This document shows positions 1 to 5,908 of a stretch of DNA of 6,111 nucleotides, in pieces (positions within the stretch are counted from its first letter, which is position 1; each line of letters begins with the position of its first letter). The notes below the pieces were generated by a model, which ran no database searches, was not told the DNA's origin, and saw only the letters and a list, made by a program, of their open reading frames with translations. The stretch comes from Pelotomaculum sp. (GTDB lineage Bacteria > Bacillota > Desulfotomaculia > Desulfotomaculales > Pelotomaculaceae). The position numbers were made by a program, and so were the translations under genes. The stretch covers positions 31,942-38,052 of the forward strand of contig DNIT01000100.1 in NCBI GenBank assembly GCA_003489345.1, written 5' to 3'.

Positions 1-1
1 C

Positions 2-973
2 ATAAACCGGCGTCTGGAAAGGCACGAGCAGGTGATCCTGTTTTTGAACAGGCGGGGCTATGCCAACTTTGTGGTATGCCGCCAGTGCGGGCTTGTAATC
101 AAGTGTCCGAGTTGCGACATATCCCTGACCTATCACCTGGACGGTACCTTGCGTTGTCATTACTGCAACTACAGCACGAACCGGCCTGTCCTGTGCCCCC
201 GCTGCGGCAGTGATCAGATCAGGCATTTCGGCGTGGGCACCCAGAAGGTGGAAGAAGAGGCGCGGCGATTATTCCCGGAGGCGAGAGTTTTACGCATGGA
301 CAGCGACACAACCTCCCGCCGGGGAGCCCATGAAAGGCTAATCGGTTCTTTTCGGGATGGCCGTGCCGACATCTTGATCGGTACCCAGATGATTGCCAAG
401 GGCTTGGATTTGCCGAAGGTGACCCTGGTTGGCGTTATCAATGCGGATACGACTCTGCATATGCCGGATTTCCGGGCCGCCGAGCGCACTTTTCAGCTTT
501 TGACGCAAGTTGCCGGCAGGGCCGGGCGCGGCAGTCTGGCCGGAGAAGTCCAGATTCAGACATACACGCCGGACCATTACAGTATCACCGCTGCGGCGGC
601 TCACGATTACGAGGGCTTTTACCGGAGTGAGGCGCCGGTCCGGCGCGTCCTGGCTTATCCCCCCTTCAGTCACCTGGCCAGGTTGCTGTTGACCCATTCC
701 GACGAGGAAACATTAACAAAGGGAGCCTTGCTGGCCAAAGAAGTGCTGGAGAAAATAGCGGCAGGTGTGAATATACCTGTCGATATCCTGGGCCCGGCCC
801 CCGCCCCCATGAGCAGGATCAAGGGGCAGTATCGCTGGCAGCTGGTACTGAAAGGACCGCGCCGCAATACTTTAAAAGATGTGCTCAAAGAAGCCTTAAT
901 TATTCTGGACAAGGAACGACCGGCTTTTAAGCCGTCCGTCCACGTAGATATTAACCCGCAGGGTATGGTTTAA
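2..973 (+). CDS. priA: Primosomal protein N' (PriA helicase), C-terminal part, 5' truncated by window edge
   Basis: PriA is a 3'-5' DNA helicase that recognises stalled forks and reloads the replicative helicase at sites away from oriC. The open frame runs in from the left edge, so the 323 residues seen are roughly the last 40-45% of a normal Gram-positive PriA. Counting from the first complete codon, four CxxC pairs lie at residues 26/29, 35/38, 52/55 and 65/68; these are the eight cysteines that bind two zinc ions in PriA, inserted in the second helicase lobe. Next come the helicase segment GVGTQKVEEE (77-86), motif V (GTQMIAKGLD, 127-136) and motif VI (QVAGRAGRG, 169-177). The ending DINPQGMV resembles the usual PriA C-terminus. 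The GTG at 32 is only an internal valine, because the sequence before it is already PriA-like. The next gene, def, follows after 14 nt. No frameshift is seen in the visible part. Confidence 0.96.
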   Translation: MNRRLERHEQVILFLNRRGYANFVVCRQCGLVIKCPSCDISLTYHLDGTLRCHYCNYSTNRPVLCPRCGSDQIRHFGVGTQKVEEEARRLFPEARVLRMDSDTTSRRGAHERLIGSFRDGRADILIGTQMIAKGLDLPKVTLVGVINADTTLHMPDFRAAERTFQLLTQVAGRAGRGSLAGEVQIQTYTPDHYSITAAAAHDYEGFYRSEAPVRRVLAYPPFSHLARLLLTHSDEETLTKGALLAKEVLEKIAAGVNIPVDILGPAPAPMSRIKGQYRWQLVLKGPRRNTLKDVLKEALIILDKERPAFKPSVHVDINPQGMV

Positions 974-979
974 AGGAGG
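974..979 (+). promoter_or_regulatory. Ribosome binding site that decides the def start
   Basis: AGGAGG lies just after the priA stop. Its spacing is 8 nt to the TTG at 988 but only 2 nt to the TTG at 982. This favours 988 as the def start and suggests coupling to priA translation. Confidence 0.8.
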
Positions 980-987
980 CTTTGGTT

Positions 988-1455
988 TTGACTGTATATC
1001 ATATTGTTGAATTGGGAGACGATGTCCTGAGAGAAAAAGCCAGGGCGGTGCCCAAAATTACCCCCAATATCATTAAGCTTCTGGATAATATGGCCAGGAC
1101 GATGTACATGGCCAAAGGCGTTGGTCTGGCCGCCCCCCAGGTCGGGATATCCAAACGGCTGATCGTTGTGGATACCGGGGAAGGACTGCACGAGCTGATC
1201 AACCCGGAAATTGTCCGCACCGAAGGGCAGGAAATTGATAACGAAGCTTGCCTCAGCATCCCCGGACTGATGGGGGAAGTGGCCAGGGCAGCCCTGGTTG
1301 AGGTTAAATCACTTGATCGCAACGGTAAGGAATGTCGGCTGCAGGCAAAGGGTTTTTTTGCCAGAGCCCTCCAGCACGAAATCGACCATCTCGACGGGGT
1401 GCTGTTCATAGATCGCGCGAAAAATGTATCAAAAATTAAGCAAAAGGAAGATTAG
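988..1455 (+). CDS. def: Peptide deformylase
   Basis: Def removes the formyl group from the N-terminal methionine of new proteins at the ribosome exit, using a divalent metal (normally Fe2+). The protein has 155 residues, near the usual length for short bacterial deformylases. All three family motifs are present: motif I GVGLAAPQ (44-51), motif II EACLS (86-90, metal ligand Cys88) and motif III QHEIDH (129-134, ligands His130 and His134, catalytic Glu131). Motif II is normally EGCLS, so Ala87 is a mild variant. I chose the TTG at 988, giving MTVYHIVELG, over the TTG at 982 because of its spacing from AGGAGG. The C-terminus is short, lysine-rich and polar. The gene sits 14 nt after priA and 11 nt before fmt, whose product adds the formyl group that Def later removes. 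The coding strand has a seven-T run at 1353-1359. Confidence 0.96.
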   Translation: MTVYHIVELGDDVLREKARAVPKITPNIIKLLDNMARTMYMAKGVGLAAPQVGISKRLIVVDTGEGLHELINPEIVRTEGQEIDNEACLSIPGLMGEVARAALVEVKSLDRNGKECRLQAKGFFARALQHEIDHLDGVLFIDRAKNVSKIKQKED

Positions 1456-1460
1456 AGGAG
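1455..1460 (+). promoter_or_regulatory. Ribosome binding site that decides the fmt start
   Basis: GAGGAG begins on the last base of the def stop codon. It is 6 nt from the ATG at 1467 but touches the in-frame TTG at 1461, which leaves no spacer. The ATG is therefore the likely start. Confidence 0.8.
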
Positions 1461-1466
1461 TTGCAG

Positions 1467-2402
1467 ATGCGGGTTGTATTTATGGGGACCCCCGATTTCG
1501 CGGTCCCCACCTTGCAAGCCCTGGCACAAGCCGGCCACGACCTGGCTGCTGTGGTAACCCAGCCTGACCGGCCCAGGGGAAGGGGTAAAAGGGAGGCGGC
1601 GCCCCCGGTTAAAGTAGCCGCTCAAGCTTTCCAGATCCCGGTTCTTCAGCCGCAGCGGGTTAAAGATCCGGACTTTATTGAAGTTTTAAAAAAGCTGTCG
1701 CCGGAAATAATTGTGGTAGCTGCCTACGGTCGCATCCTTCCCCCGGCTGTTCTTGATCTGCCCGTATACGGCTGCGTCAACGTACATGCTTCCCTGTTGC
1801 CGAAATACCGGGGAGCCGCCCCGCTGCACTGGGCTGTTATGAACGGGGAAAGGGAGACGGGGATCACCATCATGCGGATGGACGAGGGAATGGATACCGG
1901 CGCCGTTCTCCTGCAGGAGGCCGTGCCGATTCGTGAGACAGACAATGTGGGAGCGGTCCACGATAAACTGACCGCCCTTGGCGCGCGGTTACTGCTGAAG
2001 GGGCTTGACCTGACCGGCAGAGGCGAGCTTGCAGGCGCGCCACAGACCGGGGAGCCTTCTTACGCTCCCATGCTTAAGGCTGAGGATGAAATAGTTGCGT
2101 GGGCGAGGCCCGCACGTCATTTATTTAACCAGATCAGGGGTATGGACCCCTGGCCGGGCGCCCGTACTACCCTTTGGGACAGGGTGCTCAAACTATGGCG
2201 GGCAGAGGTATTGGATGAGGACGCCATGGGTCACGTTCCAGGCCAGGTACTGGCCGCCGGCCGGGAAGGTATCACGGTTGGTGCCGGGCAAGGCCTGCTC
2301 CTGCTCAAGGAACTTCAGCTGCAGGGCGGAAAGCGCATGAGCGCGGCGGATTTTGTCAGAGGCAACCCACTCCCGGCTGGAACCGTGCTGGGCAGCAGAT
2401 AA
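1467..2402 (+). CDS. fmt: Methionyl-tRNA formyltransferase
   Basis: Fmt transfers a formyl group from 10-formyltetrahydrofolate to initiator Met-tRNA in the cytoplasm, allowing bacterial translation initiation. With the ATG at 1467 the protein has 311 residues, the normal family length. The N-terminus MRVVFMGTPDFAVP is the Rossmann-type start. TQPDRPRGRGK (31-41) is the basic loop that contacts the tRNA acceptor stem. NVHASLLPKYRGAAP (105-119) is the formyltransferase signature with catalytic Asn105 and His107, and Asp143 in MDEGMDTG completes the catalytic set (equivalent to Asn106, His108 and Asp144 of the E. coli enzyme). From about residue 205 onward is the C-terminal OB-fold domain, including the MDPWPGA segment. 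It lies between def and the DUF116 gene with 11 and 19 nt gaps, so it is almost certainly cotranscribed with both. No key residue is missing. Confidence 0.97.
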   Translation: MRVVFMGTPDFAVPTLQALAQAGHDLAAVVTQPDRPRGRGKREAAPPVKVAAQAFQIPVLQPQRVKDPDFIEVLKKLSPEIIVVAAYGRILPPAVLDLPVYGCVNVHASLLPKYRGAAPLHWAVMNGERETGITIMRMDEGMDTGAVLLQEAVPIRETDNVGAVHDKLTALGARLLLKGLDLTGRGELAGAPQTGEPSYAPMLKAEDEIVAWARPARHLFNQIRGMDPWPGARTTLWDRVLKLWRAEVLDEDAMGHVPGQVLAAGREGITVGAGQGLLLLKELQLQGGKRMSAADFVRGNPLPAGTVLGSR

Positions 2403-2407
2403 ACACC

Positions 2408-2416
2408 GGAGGTGAT
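2408..2416 (+). promoter_or_regulatory. Near-perfect ribosome binding site of the DUF116 gene
   Basis: GGAGGTGAT matches nine bases of the full anti-Shine-Dalgarno complement and lies 5 nt before the ATG at 2422. It is the strongest ribosome site in the window, which suggests high or independent translation of this uncharacterised gene within the operon. Confidence 0.8.
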
Positions 2417-2421
2417 CCCAA

Positions 2422-3312
2422 ATGTTCGTAAGCAACTTAATTCCGGTGCGCAAAAGGCTGTTTATAGGCCTTCTCGCCGTCAGCTTGCTGTCGGCGGCCC
2501 TCTTCCTGGGCGGTATATACTACCTGGCCACGAACCCCAACAGGACGGCGTTCAACCAGATCCTGCTGCTGACACTGGCAGGCATGCTGTTTGGCGGGAT
2601 GATCGTAGCAGCTTTTGGCATTGGCGGAATAGTCCTGACCATTCTCTACGCCAGAGATATTAACGCCCTGCACGGGCCGATGCGGGTTGCCGTCAACCTG
2701 TTCTTTCCTATTGTCCTTACCCTCGGCAGGATTTTTCATATTGATGTGAACAGGATCAAAAGTTCATTTATTGAAGTCAACAACCACCTGGTCAGGTCCA
2801 AGGAGTTTAATATCCTGCCGGACCAACTCCTGCTGCTGGCGCCCCACTGCCTGCAGAACAGTGATTGCCCGCATAAGATTACGGTAGATATCGACAACTG
2901 CCACCGCTGCGGGAGATGTCCGGTCAACAGCCTGCTTGACCTCAGGGACCACTATGGTATTAACGTGGGTATGGCCACCGGCGGGACCCTGGCCCGCAAA
3001 TTTGTGCAGGAATACCGCCCCCGGGCCATAGTTGCCATAGCCTGTGAACGTGACCTGACCAGCGGCATTCAGGACTCAAACCCGCTTCCGGTCCTTGGAG
3101 TCGCCAATGAACGGCCATTTGGGCCCTGTTTTAACACGAATATAACCCTTTCCAAGGTGGAGGAGGCAGTCCGTTTTTTTTTGGATGACGGGTGGGAGCC
3201 CCTCACGGAGATTGGGAAGGACACGGATATAAACGACAATATGGAAGGGGTTAGCGTGGTTGCCCAAAATATCGGCCAGAGGACTGGCGCTAAGAGTACT
3301 CATAGATTTTGA
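2422..3312 (+). CDS. DUF116 family membrane protein, cysteine-rich, function unknown
   Basis: This protein has 296 residues. Hydrophobic stretches at about 13-36 and 46-76 look like two membrane helices, and 88-104 could be a third or an amphipathic segment. The rest should be a soluble domain. It carries seven cysteines: 143, 149, 160, 163, 166, 208 and 236. The core C160xxC163xxC166 (NCHRCGRC) looks like an Fe-S or zinc site. Other conserved-looking blocks are MATGGTLARK (184-193), ACERDL (207-212) and RPFGPCFNT (231-239). I recognise this pattern as DUF116 (COG1852), which has no established function. Family proteins as I recall them end near residue 255, so the last 40 residues are an extra tail. 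Eighteen of the 25 tail codons before the rsmB start end in G or C, which looks like real coding sequence. The last 53 nt overlap rsmB, suggesting coupled translation. A nine-T run at 3174-3182 marks the junction of core and tail. A role in redox sensing or rRNA/tRNA modification would be a guess. Confidence 0.9.
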   Translation: MFVSNLIPVRKRLFIGLLAVSLLSAALFLGGIYYLATNPNRTAFNQILLLTLAGMLFGGMIVAAFGIGGIVLTILYARDINALHGPMRVAVNLFFPIVLTLGRIFHIDVNRIKSSFIEVNNHLVRSKEFNILPDQLLLLAPHCLQNSDCPHKITVDIDNCHRCGRCPVNSLLDLRDHYGINVGMATGGTLARKFVQEYRPRAIVAIACERDLTSGIQDSNPLPVLGVANERPFGPCFNTNITLSKVEEAVRFFLDDGWEPLTEIGKDTDINDNMEGVSVVAQNIGQRTGAKSTHRF

Positions 3313-4624
3313 GCAGGATGGCGCTTATGCCAACCTGGCACTGAACAAGATCCTTGAAAAATACAGGCCCGGCAAGCTTGACCGGGCCTTTGCCACAGAG
3401 CTGTCCTATGGCGCTCTGCGTTCCCTGAACACGCTGGATTGGGTCCTGTCCCAGTTTGTCAGCCAGCCCCTGGACCGCCAGCCGCTGGCTGTGCGCAACA
3501 TTTTGAGGCTCGGAGTTTACCAGCTGATGTTTATGGACCGGGTGCCTCCTGCCGCAGCCTGCAATGAAGCGGCGGAACTGGCGCGCCAATACGGTCACCA
3601 GGGGGTGGTACGCTTTGTCAATGGCGTGCTGCGCAACGTAGCCCGACGGCTTGGCGACATTCAATACCCGGCGCTGGAGGAGGACCCGGTGGAGCATATT
3701 GCGCTGAAATACTCCCACCCTGTCTGGCTGGTCAAACGCTGGCTGGAAGAATTCGGGCTTGAGGATACCATTGCCATCTGCCGTGCCGACAACAAGCCCG
3801 CTCCCAATACCATACGCACCAACACTCTAAAAATTAACAGGGACAATCTGGCGGACAGGCTGGCCCGGGAAGGTCTGTCGGTCGTTAAAACCGGCTTGGC
3901 TCCGGAAGGCCTGTATTTAGATGGATTCCTCTCCTTTGGTTCCCTTGACAGCTTCCGGGAGGGGCTCTTCCAGGTCCAGGACGAGAGCTCCATGCTGGCC
4001 GGGAGGGCGCTCATGCCGCCGCCCGGTTCATTTGTTATTGATGCCTGTGGCGCTCCGGGAGGAAAAACCACCCATTTGGCCCAGTTGATGGGAAACCGGG
4101 GCAGGATCCTGGCCTTCGACATTTACCCTCATAAACTGGACCTGATTAAAGAAAACTGTGCCAGGCTTGGGGTTGGGATGGTTGAGGCGGCTTTTGGTGA
4201 TGCCAGAGAACTGCCCGCTGAACTGCATGGACGGGCCGATTTCGTGCTGGTCGACGCACCCTGTTCCGGACTGGGCGTGCTCAGACGGCGTCCCGACGCC
4301 CGTTGGCGCAAGGACCCGGGTGAGATCCCGGCTGTTGTTCAACTGCAGTCTCAGATTCTGGAAAGCGCTTCCCGCTGTGTGAAAGACGGAGGCGTCCTGC
4401 TTTACAGCACCTGTTCCATAACCCATGAAGAAAACCTGGGGCAAGTGGAAGATTTCTTGAACAGGCACCCGGAGTTTGGGTTGGAAGGACTGGGTGCGAC
4501 CCTGCCCGGCGAATTGGACAACAATGGGACCTTGCGCCAGGGCTACGTCCAGCTTTACCCCGGCAACCATGGTATGGACGGCTTTTTTATCGCCAGAATG
4601 AGAAAAAAGGATCGGGTAAAATGA
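3260..4624 (+). CDS. rsmB: 16S rRNA (cytosine(967)-C(5))-methyltransferase RsmB
   Basis: RsmB (Sun/Fmu) methylates C967 of 16S rRNA, near the P site, using S-adenosylmethionine. The protein has 454 residues, the normal length. Residues about 5-130 form the NusB-like RNA-binding domain (ALRVLIDFEQDGAYANLAL, and RLGVYQLMFMDRVPPAAACNE at 83-103). The methyltransferase half follows: FQVQDESSM (237-245), SAM loop DACGAPGGKT (261-270), acidic residues Asp287 and Asp314, motif IV DAPCSG (332-337, Cys335) and motif VI STCS (383-386) with the expected nucleophile Cys385. The SAM loop is usually DACAAPGGKT, so Gly264 is a small variant. The TTG at 3260 is the only reasonable start: the frame has a stop at 3230-3232 and no ATG, GTG or other TTG before 3260. 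AAGGGG at 3245-3250 is 9 nt upstream. The start lies inside the DUF116 gene, and the stop overlaps a tiny ORF leading to rlmN. Confidence 0.96.
   Translation: MPKISARGLALRVLIDFEQDGAYANLALNKILEKYRPGKLDRAFATELSYGALRSLNTLDWVLSQFVSQPLDRQPLAVRNILRLGVYQLMFMDRVPPAAACNEAAELARQYGHQGVVRFVNGVLRNVARRLGDIQYPALEEDPVEHIALKYSHPVWLVKRWLEEFGLEDTIAICRADNKPAPNTIRTNTLKINRDNLADRLAREGLSVVKTGLAPEGLYLDGFLSFGSLDSFREGLFQVQDESSMLAGRALMPPPGSFVIDACGAPGGKTTHLAQLMGNRGRILAFDIYPHKLDLIKENCARLGVGMVEAAFGDARELPAELHGRADFVLVDAPCSGLGVLRRRPDARWRKDPGEIPAVVQLQSQILESASRCVKDGGVLLYSTCSITHEENLGQVEDFLNRHPEFGLEGLGATLPGELDNNGTLRQGYVQLYPGNHGMDGFFIARMRKKDRVK
3365..3389 (+). repeat. GC-rich inverted repeat inside rsmB
   Basis: The 8-bp arms AGGCCCGG (3365-3372) and CCGGGCCT (3382-3389) are perfectly complementary around a 9-nt loop. 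The loop itself contains the palindrome CAAGCTTG. It begins 105 nt into the rsmB coding sequence (residues 36-43). Only three T follow, counting the last base of the arm, so it is not a normal intrinsic terminator. It may be a chance product of RPG-KLDRA codons or an mRNA structure that slows ribosomes. Confidence 0.5.
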
Positions 4625-4671
4625 TGGAGAATAGTTTGTATATAGACACAGAAGAAAGGATTCTAACGTGA
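4621..4671 (+). CDS. Possible 16-codon coupling ORF between rsmB and rlmN
   Basis: The reading MMENSLYIDTEERILT begins with an ATG overlapping the rsmB stop (ATGA, 4621-4624). It ends with a TGA overlapping the rlmN GTG start (GTGA, 4668-4671). AAGGA at 4607-4611 lies 9 nt before the first ATG. A ribosome ending rsmB could therefore re-initiate here and be handed on to rlmN, filling the 43-nt gap with translation. The peptide is short and acidic and I do not recognise it. It may be a real coupling ORF, the remnant of a longer gene, or chance. The fact that overlaps occur at both ends is the main support. Confidence 0.35.
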   Translation: MMENSLYIDTEERILT

Positions 4672-5708
4672 GCGCAGCAAGGGTTAACCTGAGGGACCTT
4701 ACCCTGTCGCGGCTTGAAGTTTTTTTTACCGGGTTAGGGGTTGAAAAATACCGGGCCAAACAGGCAGCTGAATGGATTTTTAAGAAGGGCGTATCCGGCT
4801 TCGGGGAAATGACCAATCTCTCCAAGGATTTAAGAGAACGGGTAGCCGGCGCCGCCTGGCTCAGCCGCCCGGAGATCCATACCAGGGAGGTTGCCGAACA
4901 GGGGGACGCCATCAAGTACCTTTTCCGGCTGCATGATGGTGAGGCGGTTGAGAGTGTTTTTATGCGGTATGACTATGGCAGCGCCGCCTGCGTTTCAACC
5001 CAGGTGGGGTGCCGGATGGGATGCCGCCTCTGTGCCTCCGGACTGGGGGGGCTGGTCAGAAATTTGAGCTCCGGGGAAATGTACGATCAGGTCCTGGGGA
5101 TCCAGCAGGACACCGGCGAGCGGGTGAGCCGCGTGGTTTTGATGGGTTCGGGCGAACCGCTTGATAATTACCGCGCTACTCTTGATTTTATCAGCAATAT
5201 CACCGCCGGATACGGCTTAAACATCAGCGGTCGCCACATCACCGTATCGACCTGCGGTTTGGTCCCGGCCATTAGAGATCTGGCTGCAGAGAAACTGCCC
5301 CTGACCCTGGCTGTTTCTCTGCATGCTCCTGAAGATACCCTGCGGGATACCCTCGTGCCTATCAATAAAAAGTATCCCCTGCAGGAGTTGATAGCTGCCT
5401 GCCGTGATTATGCCGGGCAAACCGGCAGGCGGGTGACCTTTGAGTACGCCCTGATAGCGGGGATCAATGATCGTGCGGAACAGGCGTTGCAATTGGCCCG
5501 CCTGCTGGAAGGAATGCTGTGCCATGTCAACCTGATCCCGGCCAATCCGGTTGCCGAAAGAGGTGTCGTACCTTCTGCACAGGCGCAGGTTGAGCTTTTT
5601 AAAGGTGTTCTCGAGCGCCATGGTATCGCTGTCACCGTCCGGCGCAAACTGGGCGCCTCCATCAATGCCGCCTGCGGGCAACTGCGGCGCAGATTACCGG
5701 CGCCTTAA
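4668..5708 (+). CDS. rlmN: Dual-specificity 23S rRNA A2503 / tRNA A37 C2-methyltransferase RlmN
   Basis: RlmN is a radical-SAM enzyme that methylates C2 of A2503 in 23S rRNA, next to the peptidyl-transferase centre. In studied members it also methylates A37 of some tRNAs. The protein has 346 residues, normal for the family. The N-terminal accessory domain includes FTGLGVEKYRAKQAAEWIF (20-38). The cluster motif is C115xxxC119xxC122 (CRMGCRLC), with the mechanistic cysteine Cys108 seven residues before it. The SAM-binding GEP motif is at 162-164 in MGSGEPLDNY. The second mechanistic cysteine, Cys336, sits in SINAACGQLR; Cys108 and Cys336 correspond to Cys118 and Cys355 of the E. coli enzyme. 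The alanine/glycine pattern around the C-terminal cysteine fits RlmN rather than Cfr. The start is GTG, with AAAGGA at 4655-4660 seven nt upstream. An eight-T run (4720-4727) falls at residues 18-20. This is the last gene of the tightly packed operon. Confidence 0.96.
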   Translation: MSAARVNLRDLTLSRLEVFFTGLGVEKYRAKQAAEWIFKKGVSGFGEMTNLSKDLRERVAGAAWLSRPEIHTREVAEQGDAIKYLFRLHDGEAVESVFMRYDYGSAACVSTQVGCRMGCRLCASGLGGLVRNLSSGEMYDQVLGIQQDTGERVSRVVLMGSGEPLDNYRATLDFISNITAGYGLNISGRHITVSTCGLVPAIRDLAAEKLPLTLAVSLHAPEDTLRDTLVPINKKYPLQELIAACRDYAGQTGRRVTFEYALIAGINDRAEQALQLARLLEGMLCHVNLIPANPVAERGVVPSAQAQVELFKGVLERHGIAVTVRRKLGASINAACGQLRRRLPAP

Positions 5709-5742
5709 TAAAATTTTCTAGCAGTTTAAGGGAGTTCTACTA

Positions 5743-5778
5743 ATGCTTGTGTATACTGCATTTCTGTGGGGCCTGTGA
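5743..5778 (+). CDS. Possible 11-residue leader peptide upstream of the FhaA-type gene
   Basis: ATG at 5743 opens MLVYTAFLWGL, ending with TGA at 5776-5778. AAGGGAG at 5728-5734 is a good ribosome site 8 nt upstream. It starts 34 nt after the rlmN stop. Its stop codon lies inside the left arm of the hairpin at 5770-5791, so a ribosome paused at the end of the ORF would cover that arm. This resembles leader-peptide attenuators. The peptide is hydrophobic with no run of one amino acid that would point to an amino-acid sensor. Chance occurrence is quite possible. Confidence 0.3.
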   Translation: MLVYTAFLWGL

Positions 5779-5801
5779 ATAAATTTACGCCTGCTTTTTT
5801 T
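5770..5801 (+). terminator. Candidate intrinsic terminator after rlmN
   Basis: GGC (5770-5772) pairs with GCC (5789-5791). After a two-base CT bulge, GTGAA (5775-5779) pairs with TTTAC (5784-5788) with one G-T pair, around a 4-nt loop. Three bases later come seven T (5795-5801). The stem is only eight pairs with a bulge, so termination may be partial. It is the only hairpin plus T-tract in the window and fits the end of the priA-rlmN operon. Confidence 0.5.
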
Positions 5802-5895
5802 GCCGGATCTGCTCCATAAGCATGCATTCGTATATTGTACCGTAAGCCGGCTATATTTTCCGAGTAAACAACAATAAAATCGGCTGCGCGTATGG

Positions 5896-5908
5896 AAGGA
5901 GTGGTGAG
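5896..5908 (+). promoter_or_regulatory. Ribosome binding region of the FhaA-type gene
   Basis: AAGGAG (5896-5901) is 12 nt from the ATG at 5914, which is long. GGTGAG (5903-5908), also complementary to the 16S tail, is 5 nt away. The in-frame TGA at 5905-5907 rules out any earlier start, so the ATG at 5914 stands. Either core, or both together, could serve. Confidence 0.6.

Noticed and set aside
982..987. TTG at 982 as the def start
   Set aside because: It is only 2 nt from AGGAGG, too close for initiation; the TTG at 988 has 8 nt and gives a family-like N-terminus.
1461..1466. TTG at 1461 as the fmt start
   Set aside because: It directly abuts the GAGGAG site, whereas the ATG at 1467 gives the standard MRVVFMGTP start.
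4028..4915. 295-codon open frame on the minus strand across rsmB and rlmN
   Set aside because: It lies antisense to two clearly conserved genes, shows no recognisable domain, and its low-complexity Ser/Leu/Arg-rich translation is typical of a shadow frame.
5411..5427. TGCCGG/CCGGCA 6-bp hairpin inside rlmN
   Set aside because: It is a short perfect stem within Ala-Gly-Gln-Thr-Gly codons, with no T-tract and no start site nearby; chance is adequate.
4668..5708. Cfr-type A2503 C8 resistance methyltransferase instead of RlmN
   Set aside because: The operon position next to rsmB and the ASINAACGQL ending fit housekeeping RlmN, and nothing indicates horizontal transfer.
5802..5851. GCCGG (5802-5806) and CCGGC (5847-5851) arms as a riboswitch or second terminator
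   Set aside because: The arms are only 5 bp across a 40-nt loop, with no known riboswitch core between them and only four T after a mixed TATA stretch.
5831..5880. Sigma-A promoter using TATATT (5852-5857) or TAAAAT (5875-5880)
   Set aside because: No hexamer near TTGACA lies 16-18 nt upstream of either; such AT-rich hexamers are expected by chance in this gap.
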